DNA from: Tahibacter soli
Lineage (GTDB): Bacteria > Pseudomonadota > Gammaproteobacteria > Xanthomonadales > Rhodanobacteraceae
Direction: 5' to 3'
DNA: 64,000 nucleotides
Assembly: GCF_025717065.2 (NCBI RefSeq)
Contig: NZ_JAOVZO020000018.1
Location: forward strand, 1,178,001-1,242,000
This document shows, piece after piece, positions 17,352 through 26,624 of the stretch. Within the stretch, counting starts at the first letter, position 1; each line of letters begins with the position of its first letter. A program made the translations under genes and the position numbers. A model generated the notes under the pieces. That model saw only the letters and a program-made list of their open reading frames with translations, was not told the DNA's origin and did not search any database.

Positions 17352-19433
17352 ATGCTGCTTTTTCGGGGTTGTGCAAATCTTTGCGCGGCGCTCGCCGCGC
17401 TCGTCTTCGCCGACGTCGCGCACGCCGACGTGCGCGTCTGGCCGAGCTTCACCGGCATCGGCTGCACCGGCACGCTGCAGGCGTGCATCGACGCGTCGGC
17501 GGCCGGCGACACGGTCGTCATCGGTGCCGACGATCCGCTGTTTCCCGACGCGTACACCGCGATCGACGAATCGCTGACGATCGTTCGCGGCATCACGCTG
17601 CGCGCGGGCGACGGCATCGACGCGGCGTTCGCGCCGGGCCGCGGCATCCGCATCGTCTCGTCCGGCGCCGATCCGTTCGACGCGACGCTCGAACGCCTGC
17701 AGCTGCGGCGTGCGCGCATCTACGTCGATCACGGCAGCTCGTCCGCGGCGACGTACCTGCTCGATCGCGTGCGCATCCGCGACGCGGGCGACGGCGACGC
17801 GTGCGCGATCGATTTCAACGGCAGCGGCAGCGGCGATCCGCACTTCATCGCCGGCGACGGCGACCTCGGCTTCGAGCGGCCGCGCACGACGAGCAACGCG
17901 GCGATCTGCGCGTCGCACGCGAGCGGCAGCTGGCGCGTCGACGTGTTCCGCAACCGCATCGTCGCCGCGCGCGGCGCGCTGTTCGCCGGCATCTCGATCG
18001 GCGGGCCGGTCGGCGGCAACGTCGTGATCGACGCGAATCAGGTGCGCGGCATCGATCTCGTCCGCGGCATCACGGTCTCGCACGGCGCCGGCGCCGCGAG
18101 CACGATCCGCGTGCAGAACAATGCGATCGCCGGCCAGTCGATACCGGGCCTCGGCGCCGACGAATGGGCGATCCGCGCGGCCGTCGCCAACGCGGCCGTG
18201 TTCGTCGTGAACAACACGACGGCCTACAACGCGCGCGGCGTCGCCGTCGTCGCGGTCGGCGGCGGCAACTCAGGGCGCGTGGCGAACAATCTCGTCGCGT
18301 TCAACACCGCCAGCGGCCTGCTGATCGACGCCGCGGGCGTGACGAACGCGAACAATCTCGCGTTCGGCAACGGCGCCGACTTTTTCACGCCCGGGCCGGG
18401 CACCGTCGTCGCCGATCCGCTGCTGGGCGGTCGCGACGACCTGCGCACGCGCGCCGGTTCGCCCGCGCGCGGCGCCGGCAGCAACGCCGACGCGCCGGCG
18501 TTTCCGCTCGGACCCACGTTCGACGCCGACGGCGAACTGCGCATCGTCAACGGCACCGTCGACATCGGGGCGTTCGAGAAGAACGCCGACTACGCCGTCG
18601 TCGAACGCGCCGACGCGTCGAACACGAGCGGCAACGTCACGGCCATCACCTCGCTCGCGGGCCTGCTCGGCACGAACGAAGCGCTGCAGCTGACGCCGAT
18701 CGCATCGCCCGGCGTCGCGAGCGCATCGCTGGCGGCGAACCTCGGCGTCTACCTGGAATCGACAGCGCCGGTCGCGTGGGCCGTGTTCGCCGAAAACCTC
18801 GGCGCGCTGCCGCTGACGCGCCGCTACGCCGTGCTCGCGGCGCTCGACGGCCGCGAGCGCTACGTGCACGCCACGACGCTCGCGAACGTCGTCAACACGT
18901 TCACGACGCTCGACCATCCCGATCTCAACGGGCGCCCGTTCGCGCTCGCGTTCGTCACGCACAACTGGAATCCCGACGGTGTCGGCGGCACGTATCACGA
19001 CCATCGGCTCGGCCTCGCGTATGCCGGCGCGCGCTGGGCGATCGGCAACCAGGACCCGACCGACATGCCGGCCGGCCTCTCGTTCAACGTCGCGATCGCG
19101 CCGGCCGGTTCGCCGAACGCGTTCGTCGCCGGCGTCGGTGCGTCGTCGCGCGCGGCCGTGCCGGTGTCGCACCGCCTGCTCGACGGCAATCCGTGCGCGG
19201 CGCCCTCGGTCACGCGCAACAACGGCGCGAGCGGCGCGTCGAACGACGTCGCGTTCGCGCTGCGCTATCGCCGCGGCGGCCCGGGCGCGGCGGGCGGCTG
19301 GCAGATCGAAACGGTCGGCGTCGGCACGCCGGGCTTCACCGCCGGCACCGCGTTCAACGTGATGGTGCAGGGCGCGCAGGCGAACGCCTGCCGCGACGAT
19401 CGTATCTTCGTCGACGGTTTCGACGGGGAGTAG
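17352..19433 (+). CDS. Secreted right-handed beta-helix protein with DGFD C-terminal tail
   Basis: This 693-residue protein starts with a signal peptide (about 1-25, AHA-D). Residues about 95-395 look like a parallel beta-helix of the pectin-lyase or choice-of-anchor type, with repeated short N-rich turns (NNAIAG, NNTTAYNARGVA, NNLVAFNTASG) and an end like GAFEKN. Residues about 470-680 hold a beta-sandwich module with the pattern YVHATTLAN, NWNPDGVGG, AIGNQDPTDMP and FNV, seen in many secreted bacterial proteins. The protein ends DDRIFVDGFDGE. No catalytic residues are evident. The ribosome site AGGAG is at 17341-17345. It probably acts outside the cell or on the surface. Confidence 0.78.
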   Translation: MLLFRGCANLCAALAALVFADVAHADVRVWPSFTGIGCTGTLQACIDASAAGDTVVIGADDPLFPDAYTAIDESLTIVRGITLRAGDGIDAAFAPGRGIRIVSSGADPFDATLERLQLRRARIYVDHGSSSAATYLLDRVRIRDAGDGDACAIDFNGSGSGDPHFIAGDGDLGFERPRTTSNAAICASHASGSWRVDVFRNRIVAARGALFAGISIGGPVGGNVVIDANQVRGIDLVRGITVSHGAGAASTIRVQNNAIAGQSIPGLGADEWAIRAAVANAAVFVVNNTTAYNARGVAVVAVGGGNSGRVANNLVAFNTASGLLIDAAGVTNANNLAFGNGADFFTPGPGTVVADPLLGGRDDLRTRAGSPARGAGSNADAPAFPLGPTFDADGELRIVNGTVDIGAFEKNADYAVVERADASNTSGNVTAITSLAGLLGTNEALQLTPIASPGVASASLAANLGVYLESTAPVAWAVFAENLGALPLTRRYAVLAALDGRERYVHATTLANVVNTFTTLDHPDLNGRPFALAFVTHNWNPDGVGGTYHDHRLGLAYAGARWAIGNQDPTDMPAGLSFNVAIAPAGSPNAFVAGVGASSRAAVPVSHRLLDGNPCAAPSVTRNNGASGASNDVAFALRYRRGGPGAAGGWQIETVGVGTPGFTAGTAFNVMVQGAQANACRDDRIFVDGFDGE

Positions 19434-19479
19434 GCGATTGTCGCGACGGCGGTACGACGGCGACGGCGCCGCGCGCGCT

Positions 19480-21030
19480 TCAAGGCTGACAGCCGCAGTC
19501 GCCGACGAGGCGCATCAGCCGGTTGCCGCGCGAGTTGCGATACTCGAACCGCATGCTCTTGATGTTGACGTCGCAGTTCGGCTCGTTGTCGGCGCAACGC
19601 GTATCGCGAACGATCGCGTTGGCGGTCAGCCGGTCGTTGTAGAACTCGTAGTAGTTCAGGTCGTCGGCGAACTCGGGCGGATTGAGTACCTCGGGCTTCT
19701 TCGTCGCCGTGCGCACGTCGAGCGTTCGCAATGCGCTGTTTTCATGAATGTATACCTTTTCTCTCGTGCGGTCCCACAGCAGCATCGGCGTGCCGAACTG
19801 CCGGGCTTCGACCTGCGGTTCGGTCCAGAAACGGCAAGGGCACACCGCGCCGGTGCGCTCGACTTCGGAGGCCGTCAGCGGTTCGAGCACCGGCCCGAAA
19901 AGTTCGGAAGGAAGGTCGCTGAAGATACCTGGCCTGTCCTCTTTTGCGTCTTTTCGCGCGTCGAGTCCCTGTGCCGGCGGTGGCGACGCGGCAGCGGTGG
20001 AGGCAGGGGAAGTCGTCGCGGCCGGCGTCGACGAAGGCGGGGGCGACGATCGCGTCGCCGCAGCTACGGCACTCCGGTCGGCGGATTCCGGCGCTTCGAC
20101 CGGTGCCCGGACTGCCTGATCCGCCGGCGTCGTCGCGACATTGACCAGGGGGCCGTCGAGCCACAGGACGCCGATACCGGCGCCGACGATGGCGAGCGCC
20201 GCCGCCGCGGCGACGATCGTTCGCCGCCGCGGCGGGCGGCGGCCTTTGCGGATGGCTGCGAGGTCGCGTGCGACATGCGCGCCGCGCGCATAGCGCTCAT
20301 GCGGTTGCCGCGCGAGCAGCCGATCCAGAACCGCCTGGAACGCGGCAAACGCCGGCGGCAATGCGGTCGGACCGCCGACGCAGCGTCGTACGGCGATTTC
20401 GTTCCACGATCCGCCGTGCGGCGGCGAGCCGACGAGCAGCTCGAACAGGATGAGGCCGAGTGCATACAGATCGCTGCGGCCGTCGACCGTTTCGCCGGCG
20501 ATCTGCTCGGGACTCATGTACAGCGGCGTGCCGGCGAACGACGTGCCGGGCACCGTCGTTCGCTGCAATACCCGGGAGATGCCGAAGTCCGTCAACACCG
20601 GCGTCGTCGCGTCGCGCATCAGCACGTTCGCGGGTTTCAGATCGCGATGCACGATGCCGTTCTGATGCGCGATATCGAGCGCGAGCGCGATCCGCGAAAT
20701 GCAGTCGATCGTGCGTGCCGGTTCGAAGGGACCATGGGACATCTGCGTTTCGAGCGTGCCGCCGGGCACGTACTCCATGACGATGTAGTGGCGCGAGTCG
20801 ACCGGACCGTTGTCGTAGATCCGGACGATATCCGGTGTGTCGAAACCGGCGAGCACTTCGGCCTCGCGCACGAAGGCAGCGTACGGGTCGAAGGCGTCGC
20901 CTCGCGACTCGTTGAGGATCTTGATCGCGACGCGGCGCTTGTTCAGTCGATGCTCGGCGAGCCAGACCTCGGCGAACCGGCCTTTACCGAGCGGCTGCAA
21001 CAGCGCGTACCGGGGAATGTCGATCGACAT
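19480..21030 (-). CDS. Membrane Ser/Thr protein kinase with Cys-containing extracytoplasmic domain
   Basis: The 516-residue protein begins with a complete Hanks-type kinase domain (about 8-260): glycine loop LGKGRFAEVWLA, VAIKIL lysine, HRDLKPANVL catalytic loop, DFGISR metal-binding Asp, and GTPLYMSPEQ. A membrane helix follows at about 273-292, then a Pro/Ala/Thr-rich linker. The outer domain of about 150 residues contains CPCRFW, CADNEPNC and GDCGC. Six cysteines in an exported domain suggest disulfides or metal binding. It lies 13 bases after a second kinase gene with near-identical N-terminal architecture, so they form an operon and probably a duplication. Substrates and signal are unknown. 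Confidence 0.87.
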   Translation of the reverse strand: MSIDIPRYALLQPLGKGRFAEVWLAEHRLNKRRVAIKILNESRGDAFDPYAAFVREAEVLAGFDTPDIVRIYDNGPVDSRHYIVMEYVPGGTLETQMSHGPFEPARTIDCISRIALALDIAHQNGIVHRDLKPANVLMRDATTPVLTDFGISRVLQRTTVPGTSFAGTPLYMSPEQIAGETVDGRSDLYALGLILFELLVGSPPHGGSWNEIAVRRCVGGPTALPPAFAAFQAVLDRLLARQPHERYARGAHVARDLAAIRKGRRPPRRRTIVAAAAALAIVGAGIGVLWLDGPLVNVATTPADQAVRAPVEAPESADRSAVAAATRSSPPPSSTPAATTSPASTAAASPPPAQGLDARKDAKEDRPGIFSDLPSELFGPVLEPLTASEVERTGAVCPCRFWTEPQVEARQFGTPMLLWDRTREKVYIHENSALRTLDVRTATKKPEVLNPPEFADDLNYYEFYNDRLTANAIVRDTRCADNEPNCDVNIKSMRFEYRNSRGNRLMRLVGDCGCQP

Positions 21031-21043
21031 GCTGCGGCTCGTC

Positions 21044-22780
21044 TCAGTCGGGGTTGGACTGCAGCCATCCTTCGGCCAGCCATGAGCCGTTCCCGGCCGC
21101 GAGCTTCATCAGCCGTCTCCCTTCTCTTTCGTCCTTTTCCACGCCGTGTCCGAGGAGATAAGCCTGCGCCAGCATGTGTTGGGCGGAGCCGTAGTTGTTC
21201 GCGGCAGCCTTGCGGGCCCACAGGACCATCGTCGGAAAGTCGTCGCGATTGTTCGCATAGCGCGCGACGGCGTACTGCGCGTGCGTGTAGCCGGCTTCGG
21301 CGGCCTTCAGGTACCACTCGTACGCCTTGTCGAAGTTCTTTTCGACGCCGTGCCCCTTCTCGTATGCGACGGCGAGATTCGTCTGCGCCGGCGCGAACTT
21401 CTGCCGGGCGGCGCGCGTGAACAACTCGACAGCCTTGACGTCGTCGTGCGGCACCTCCAGGCCGTGGTAGTACAGGATGCCGAGATTGTTCTGGGCCTCG
21501 GCAATGCCGTCCGCCGCGGCGAGCCGCAGCACCGGCAGCGCGCTCTTGTATTTCTTCTGCTCCATGTCGCGGTATGCCTGCTTGAGCTGCGCCTGCGTAA
21601 ATTTTTCCGCAGGCTTCGCGGCAGGCGCGGAGGCCTTGGCGGCGGCCCCCGCGGCTTTTTCCGGCGCCGGTTTTGCGGAAGTCGCCGCGGCGACGGGTCG
21701 CGGTGTCGCATCGACGGGCGCATCGGCGGGTTTCGCGTCGTCGGCGCGGGCCGGCGCTGCCGACGGCGTCACGAGCGTCGCCGGCGCCATTGGCGTCGGC
21801 ACCGGCGTCTTGTCAGGCTGCAGCCACCACCAGACGCTCGTGCCGCCCGCACCGAAGATCGCCGCCGCCGCCAGCGCGAGGATCGGCCAGCGCCGCACGG
21901 CGGGCGCGTTCGCGGGGGCCGGCGAGCCTGCGTGAGGTGCGGACTCCGGGACGAACGGCGTCGCCGAGCGCGTCGACTGCGTCAGCGCGATCGTGCGGAT
22001 CGCAGCCACAAGTTCGGTACCGTTCGCGAACCGCATATCGGGCGAGCGGGCGAGCATCCCGTCGACGATCGGTTGAAAGGCGCGCGTGCCGGCCGGCAGC
22101 CAAGGCGCCGACTTTTCGTCGATGCGAGTGCGCGCGATCTGCGTGTAGTCGCCCGCGTGCGCCGGCTCGCCGGCGATCAGCTCGAACAGGATCAGGCCGA
22201 GCGCGTAAAGGTCGCTGCGGCCGTCCAGCGGCTCGCCGAGCAATTGCTCGGGGCTCATGTACTCGCAGGTGCCGACGACGACGCCGGTCGCCGGTACGAT
22301 AGTCGTGCGGTCGAGCACGCGAGCGATGCCGAAGTCGGTCAGTACGGGCGTCGTCGCGTCGCGCATCAGAATGTTGTCGGGCTTGAGGTCGCGATGGACG
22401 ATGCCGCGCGCGTGCGCCAGGTCGAGCGCGGCGGCAATCTGCGAAACGATGTGCAGCGCCGCGTTCGCGTCGATCGCGCCGTGTTGCATGCGCGCCTTCA
22501 GCGTGCCGCCCTCGACGTACTCCATGACGATGTACGCGTGCGGCCCGGCGCGGCCGTTGTCGTAGATATGTACAATATTGCGCGAATCGAACTTCGCCAT
22601 CAGCTCGGCTTCGCGGCGGAACGCAGCGTCGACATCGACCGCGCCGCCGCCGGCTTCGGGTTTGAGTATCTTGATCGCCGCCCGGCGCTTGTTCTGTGTG
22701 TGCTCGGCGAGCCAGACTTCCGCGAAGCTTCCCGTACCTAGACGTTTCGTCAGCACATAGTTCGGGACATCGATCGGCAT
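21044..22780 (-). CDS. Membrane Ser/Thr protein kinase with Sel1-like repeats
   Basis: The 578-residue protein has an intact kinase domain (LGTGSFAEVWLA, AAIKIL, HRDLKPDNIL, DFGIAR, GTCEYMSPEQ) over about residues 10-265. A membrane helix lies at about 310-330, followed by an Ala/Pro-rich linker and, from about 415, at least four Sel1-type helical repeats (AQNNLGILYYHGLEVPHD, AQTNLAVAYEKGHGVEKN, AQHMLAQAYLLGHGVEKD). Sel1 repeats bind proteins, so the outer part may sense a periplasmic partner. ATGs at 22798, 22792 and 22780 are possible; 22780 is chosen because GGAG lies 9 bases upstream and it aligns with the paralogue start MSIDIP. It is the first gene of the kinase pair. Confidence 0.87.
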   Translation of the reverse strand: MPIDVPNYVLTKRLGTGSFAEVWLAEHTQNKRRAAIKILKPEAGGGAVDVDAAFRREAELMAKFDSRNIVHIYDNGRAGPHAYIVMEYVEGGTLKARMQHGAIDANAALHIVSQIAAALDLAHARGIVHRDLKPDNILMRDATTPVLTDFGIARVLDRTTIVPATGVVVGTCEYMSPEQLLGEPLDGRSDLYALGLILFELIAGEPAHAGDYTQIARTRIDEKSAPWLPAGTRAFQPIVDGMLARSPDMRFANGTELVAAIRTIALTQSTRSATPFVPESAPHAGSPAPANAPAVRRWPILALAAAAIFGAGGTSVWWWLQPDKTPVPTPMAPATLVTPSAAPARADDAKPADAPVDATPRPVAAATSAKPAPEKAAGAAAKASAPAAKPAEKFTQAQLKQAYRDMEQKKYKSALPVLRLAAADGIAEAQNNLGILYYHGLEVPHDDVKAVELFTRAARQKFAPAQTNLAVAYEKGHGVEKNFDKAYEWYLKAAEAGYTHAQYAVARYANNRDDFPTMVLWARKAAANNYGSAQHMLAQAYLLGHGVEKDEREGRRLMKLAAGNGSWLAEGWLQSNPD

Positions 22781-23033
22781 CGAATTCTCCATCGACATGA
22801 ATAGTGCGAACCTCGGAACCGCCCGGTCGCGGCGCCGTGCGCGCGTCATGCATCGGCAAGGCCCTTGGGTCCACTGCGACGACGGCGACGACCCTCCCAC
22901 CGCGACGAGCGAGGCGCTTTCGTCGCGGCGGCGGCGGGGTTCGTCGGCGCAGGGCCGGGTTTCGTCGCAAAATCGCACGCGGCGCAGCGCGCGCACTACG
23001 CTGGCGGCGCATTCCCTCCGACGAGTCCGCCCC

Positions 23034-24662
23034 ATGCATCTTCGCCTGCTCGCCATCGCCGTCATTTCCGCTTTGTCCACACATTCCACGTTCGCCACGA
23101 CCGACGCCGAACTCCGATCGGTGCTCGAAAAGCGCTTCGCTGGCGACCGCAGCGGCGTCTGCGTTGCCGCGGCCGTCGTCGGCGACGGCGGCGGCGTCGC
23201 CCGGGCGTTCGTCTGCGCCGGCGGCGGCAAGCCGCGCGTCGACGCGACGAGCGCGTTCGAAATCGGCTCGATCACCAAGACGATGAACGGCACGCTGCTC
23301 GCGCAGTTCATCCTCGCGGGCAAGGTGTCGCTCGACACGCCGTTCGCCGACCTGCTGCCGAAAGACGCGAAGCTGCCCGTGTTCGACGGCAAGCCGATCC
23401 TCGTGCGCCACGTCGTGACGCATACGTCGGGTCTGCCGGGACTGCCGCCGGGTTTCGCGCCGACCGATCTGTCCGACCCGTACGCGTCGCTGACCGAAGC
23501 CGCGCTTTTCGCCTCGCTCGCCGGCGCGAAGCTCGAGCGCGCGCCGGGCGCGGCTTTCGAATACTCGAACTACGCGACGATGCTGCTGTCGGCGTCGCTC
23601 GCGCGCATGGCCGGCACCGACTACGAAACGCTGCTGCGCGAGCGCGTGTTCGCGCCGCTGGCGATGCGGCAGTCGTACATCGGCAAGCGCCCCGACGGCG
23701 TGCGTGCGACGGCCGGCCACATGAGCAACGGCGGCGAGACGCCGCCCTGGACGCTGCCCGGCAATCTCGCCGGCGTCGGCGGCGTGCGCGCGACGCTCGG
23801 CGACATGGTGAACTACGTGCAGGCGCAGCTCGCCGCGCGCGACTCGACGATCGCAGACGCGATCGCGCTGACGCACGTCGAAGTGAAGACCGGTGCGCAG
23901 CCGACAATGGGCATCAACTGGATACTCACGCCGCTCGCCGGCCGCACGGTGCTGATGCACGACGGCGGCACCGGCGGCTTCGCGTCGTTCGCGGGCTTCG
24001 ATCCCGAACGCCGGCGCGGCGTGGTCGTGCTCGCCGATGCCGCGATCGACGGCGTCAACGAATTGGGGCTCCATCTGATCGACGCGTCGACGCCGCTCGG
24101 TACGCCGCGCACGGTGACGAAGCCCGACCCGAAGCTCGTCGACGCGCTCGTCGGCGACTACACGATGGCCGGCATGAAGGTGTCGCTGACGAAGCGCGGC
24201 GATGCGCTCGTCGTGCAGGCGCAGGGACAGCCCGCGTTCGTGCTGTCGCACGACAGCGCCGGCGATTTCTTCACGACCGAATTCGACGCGCGCCTCTCCC
24301 CGATCCGCAAGGCCGACGGCGGCTACGGCTTCGCCTGGCACCAGCTCGGCGGCACGCAGGTCGCGCAGCGCGTCGGTGCGGTTGCGGGCAAGCCCGCGGT
24401 CGTGCCGACTCCCGAACAACTGGCGGCCTATGCCGGCGAATATCCGCTCGTGCCGGGCTTCGCGCTGACCGTGTTCGAAAAGGACGGCAAGCTGTACGTG
24501 CAGGGCACCGGCCAGCCGCCGATCGAAGTCGCCGCGGCGGGCGACGACGTGTTCGTCGCCGACGCCGTCGGCGCGCAGTTGCGCTTCGAGCGCCGCGAAG
24601 GCAAGGTCGCGGCCGTCACTCTCGAACAGAACGGACAGAAGCTGCGTGGCGAACGACGATAA
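23034..24662 (+). CDS. Exported serine hydrolase of the beta-lactamase / AmpC-like family
   Basis: This 542-residue protein has a signal peptide (about 1-21) and a penicillin-binding-like serine hydrolase domain with SITK (Ser-x-x-Lys nucleophile pair, about residue 78), YSN (Tyr-x-Asn) and HDGGTGG replacing the KTG motif. The C-terminal 190 residues (after about 350) are a beta-rich domain with two DUF3471-type repeats (VGDYTM, AGEYPL). It is likely a periplasmic peptidase or esterase rather than an antibiotic-degrading enzyme. The sensor kinase gene starts inside its 3' end (17-base overlap), so this hydrolase and the LytS/LytTR-like pair are one transcriptional unit. Confidence 0.85.
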   Translation: MHLRLLAIAVISALSTHSTFATTDAELRSVLEKRFAGDRSGVCVAAAVVGDGGGVARAFVCAGGGKPRVDATSAFEIGSITKTMNGTLLAQFILAGKVSLDTPFADLLPKDAKLPVFDGKPILVRHVVTHTSGLPGLPPGFAPTDLSDPYASLTEAALFASLAGAKLERAPGAAFEYSNYATMLLSASLARMAGTDYETLLRERVFAPLAMRQSYIGKRPDGVRATAGHMSNGGETPPWTLPGNLAGVGGVRATLGDMVNYVQAQLAARDSTIADAIALTHVEVKTGAQPTMGINWILTPLAGRTVLMHDGGTGGFASFAGFDPERRRGVVVLADAAIDGVNELGLHLIDASTPLGTPRTVTKPDPKLVDALVGDYTMAGMKVSLTKRGDALVVQAQGQPAFVLSHDSAGDFFTTEFDARLSPIRKADGGYGFAWHQLGGTQVAQRVGAVAGKPAVVPTPEQLAAYAGEYPLVPGFALTVFEKDGKLYVQGTGQPPIEVAAAGDDVFVADAVGAQLRFERREGKVAAVTLEQNGQKLRGERR

Positions 24663-25866
24663 CGTGGCGCTCGAGAGCGTCCTGCCGGCCGACGTCGTCG
24701 CGGCCGGCAACCACGCGTGGTCGCGCTACCGGCACTATCCGGCGTTCAGCGCGCCGTGGTTCGCGGGCCGCACGCGCGTGTTCGCGGTCGTCATCGGCTC
24801 GGTCGCGCTCGTGATCGGCTTCGGACGCGGCGTCATCGACGGCGACTATCCGCTCGGCACGCTCGGCGGCGTGTATCTGTTCGCGAGCTTCATGCTGATG
24901 GCGTCCACCGGCCCCGCGTTCGCGACGTGGGTGCGGCACCGCCGCTGGTCGGCGCGCACCGAGCGACGGGCGATCGTCGCGGCGGTGCTCGCCGGCATCC
25001 TCGCCAGCGGCGTCATCGACTGGTGGGCGTCGACGCAGCTCGACCGCATGTTCGAGCTGTCCGTGTCGTACGGACAGATACCCAAGCGCGCGCCGCCGGG
25101 ATTCGCCGAACGCGCCGTCGCGCTCACGGTCAACCTCGCGGTGCTGTTCGTGCTGTACGGGCTCCTGGGCGGCGGCCTCGCGCTGCGCACGTATTTCGGC
25201 GAGGCGCGTCGCGTCGCGGCGAGCCGGCAGAAGCACGAACTCGACGCGCTGCGCCTGCGCGAGCGCGACGCCGAACAGCGGCTCGCGCTGCTGCAGGCGC
25301 AGATCGAGCCGCACTTCCTGTTCAACACGCTCGCGTCGATCCGCGCGCTCGTGTCGCAGTCGCCGCGGCGCGCCGAGGCCGCGCTCGACGCGCTCGTCGC
25401 GTACCTGCGCGCGACGATTCCGCAATTGCGAGAAGGCGACAACGGCGCATTGTCCACGCTCGGACGGCAGCTCGATCTCGCCGCGGCGTTTCTCGGACTG
25501 ATGCAGGCGCGCATGGGCGAGCGGCTGTCGTTCGACGTCGCCGCGCCCGACGAACTGCGCGAGCGGCCGTTTCCGCCGCTCGTCGTCGTCGGGCTCGTCG
25601 AGAACGCGATCAAGCACGGCCTCGAACCGAAGGCGGGGCCGGGGCACGTCGAGGTGCGCACGCACGCCGACGGCGACGCGATCGTGCTGCGCGTCGCCGA
25701 CGACGGCGTGGGTCTCGCGTCCGGCGCCGGCGGCGGTCTCGGGCTCGCCAACCTGCGCGAACAGCTCGCGCTGCGCTACGGCGGGCGCGCCGATTTTCGC
25801 CTGATCGGGCGGCGCGACCGCGGCGCGTTGGCGCAGGTGCGGGTGCCGCTGGAGGAACCGGCGTGA
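24646..25866 (+). CDS. LytS/AlgZ-type sensor histidine kinase
   Basis: The 406-residue protein has about four membrane helices in residues 43-180, a coiled-coil (185-215) and the His_kinase domain with QIEPHFLFNTL (phosphoacceptor His about 223). A HATPase_c domain follows with VENAIKHG and DDGVGL. This is the HPK8/LytS class, which pairs with LytTR regulators. The GTG start overlaps the upstream hydrolase by 17 bases; a second GTG at 24664 is also possible. Its stop overlaps the response regulator start (GTGA). No extracytoplasmic sensor domain of notable size is present, so the membrane helices probably sense the signal. Confidence 0.88.
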   Translation: MANDDNVALESVLPADVVAAGNHAWSRYRHYPAFSAPWFAGRTRVFAVVIGSVALVIGFGRGVIDGDYPLGTLGGVYLFASFMLMASTGPAFATWVRHRRWSARTERRAIVAAVLAGILASGVIDWWASTQLDRMFELSVSYGQIPKRAPPGFAERAVALTVNLAVLFVLYGLLGGGLALRTYFGEARRVAASRQKHELDALRLRERDAEQRLALLQAQIEPHFLFNTLASIRALVSQSPRRAEAALDALVAYLRATIPQLREGDNGALSTLGRQLDLAAAFLGLMQARMGERLSFDVAAPDELRERPFPPLVVVGLVENAIKHGLEPKAGPGHVEVRTHADGDAIVLRVADDGVGLASGAGGGLGLANLREQLALRYGGRADFRLIGRRDRGALAQVRVPLEEPA

Positions 25867-26624
25867 CGCGGCTCGTCGCGCTCGTGGCCGAGGACGAGGC
25901 GCCGCAGCGCGAATCGCTGTGCGCGCAGTTGGCAGAACTGTGGCCCGACCTCGACCCGATCGTGCCGTGCGAGGACGGCCTCGCGGCGCTCGAAGCGATC
26001 GCCGAACACCGGCCGGCCGTCGCGTTCCTCGACATCCGCATGCCGGGCGTCGGCGGCCTCGACGTGGCGCGCGCGGCGATCGAACACGGCGCGCTCGTCG
26101 TGTTCACGACGGCGTACGACGCGCACGCGGTCGCCGCGTTCGACGCCGGCGCCATCGACTACGTGCTCAAGCCGATTCGCATCGAACGCCTCGCGCAGAG
26201 CCTCGTGCGCGTGCGCGAGCGGCTCGCGTCGCGCGCCCGACCCGACCTCGACGCGCTCTTCGGCGAACTCGCCGCGCGCTTCAAACCCGCGGGCGACAAC
26301 GCGATCCGCTGGATCACCGCGGCGATCGGCGACGAGGTGCGCCTGATCGCGCTCGACGACGTCGTGTATTTCCAGGCCGACGACAAATACGTGCGCGTGG
26401 CCACCAAGGCCGAAGACGCGCTGATCCGCCTGCCGCTCAAGGAGCTCGTCGCCGGACTCGATCCCGACGCGTTCTGGCAGATCCATCGCGGCACCGTCGT
26501 GCGCGTCGCGGCGGTCGATCGCATGCGCAGGGACGAACTCGGCCGCTGCTGGCTGAGCGTGAAGGGCAGGGCCGAACGGTTACCGGTCAGCGCCGCGTTC
26601 CAGCGGCGCTTTCGCGGGATGTAG
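25863..26624 (+). CDS. LytTR-family response regulator
   Basis: This 253-residue protein has an N-terminal receiver domain (acidic pocket AEDE near 9-12, phospho-Asp57 in FLDIRMPG, Lys in YVLKPI) and a C-terminal LytTR DNA-binding domain (about 145-250, with VVYFQADDKYVRV and HRGTVVRVAAVDRM). LytTR proteins bind direct repeats through a beta-rich fold. The GTG start overlaps the kinase stop by 4 bases, so the pair is translationally coupled. Its 3' end overlaps that of the converging serine hydrolase by 38 bases. Confidence 0.9.
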   Translation: MTRLVALVAEDEAPQRESLCAQLAELWPDLDPIVPCEDGLAALEAIAEHRPAVAFLDIRMPGVGGLDVARAAIEHGALVVFTTAYDAHAVAAFDAGAIDYVLKPIRIERLAQSLVRVRERLASRARPDLDALFGELAARFKPAGDNAIRWITAAIGDEVRLIALDDVVYFQADDKYVRVATKAEDALIRLPLKELVAGLDPDAFWQIHRGTVVRVAAVDRMRRDELGRCWLSVKGRAERLPVSAAFQRRFRGM

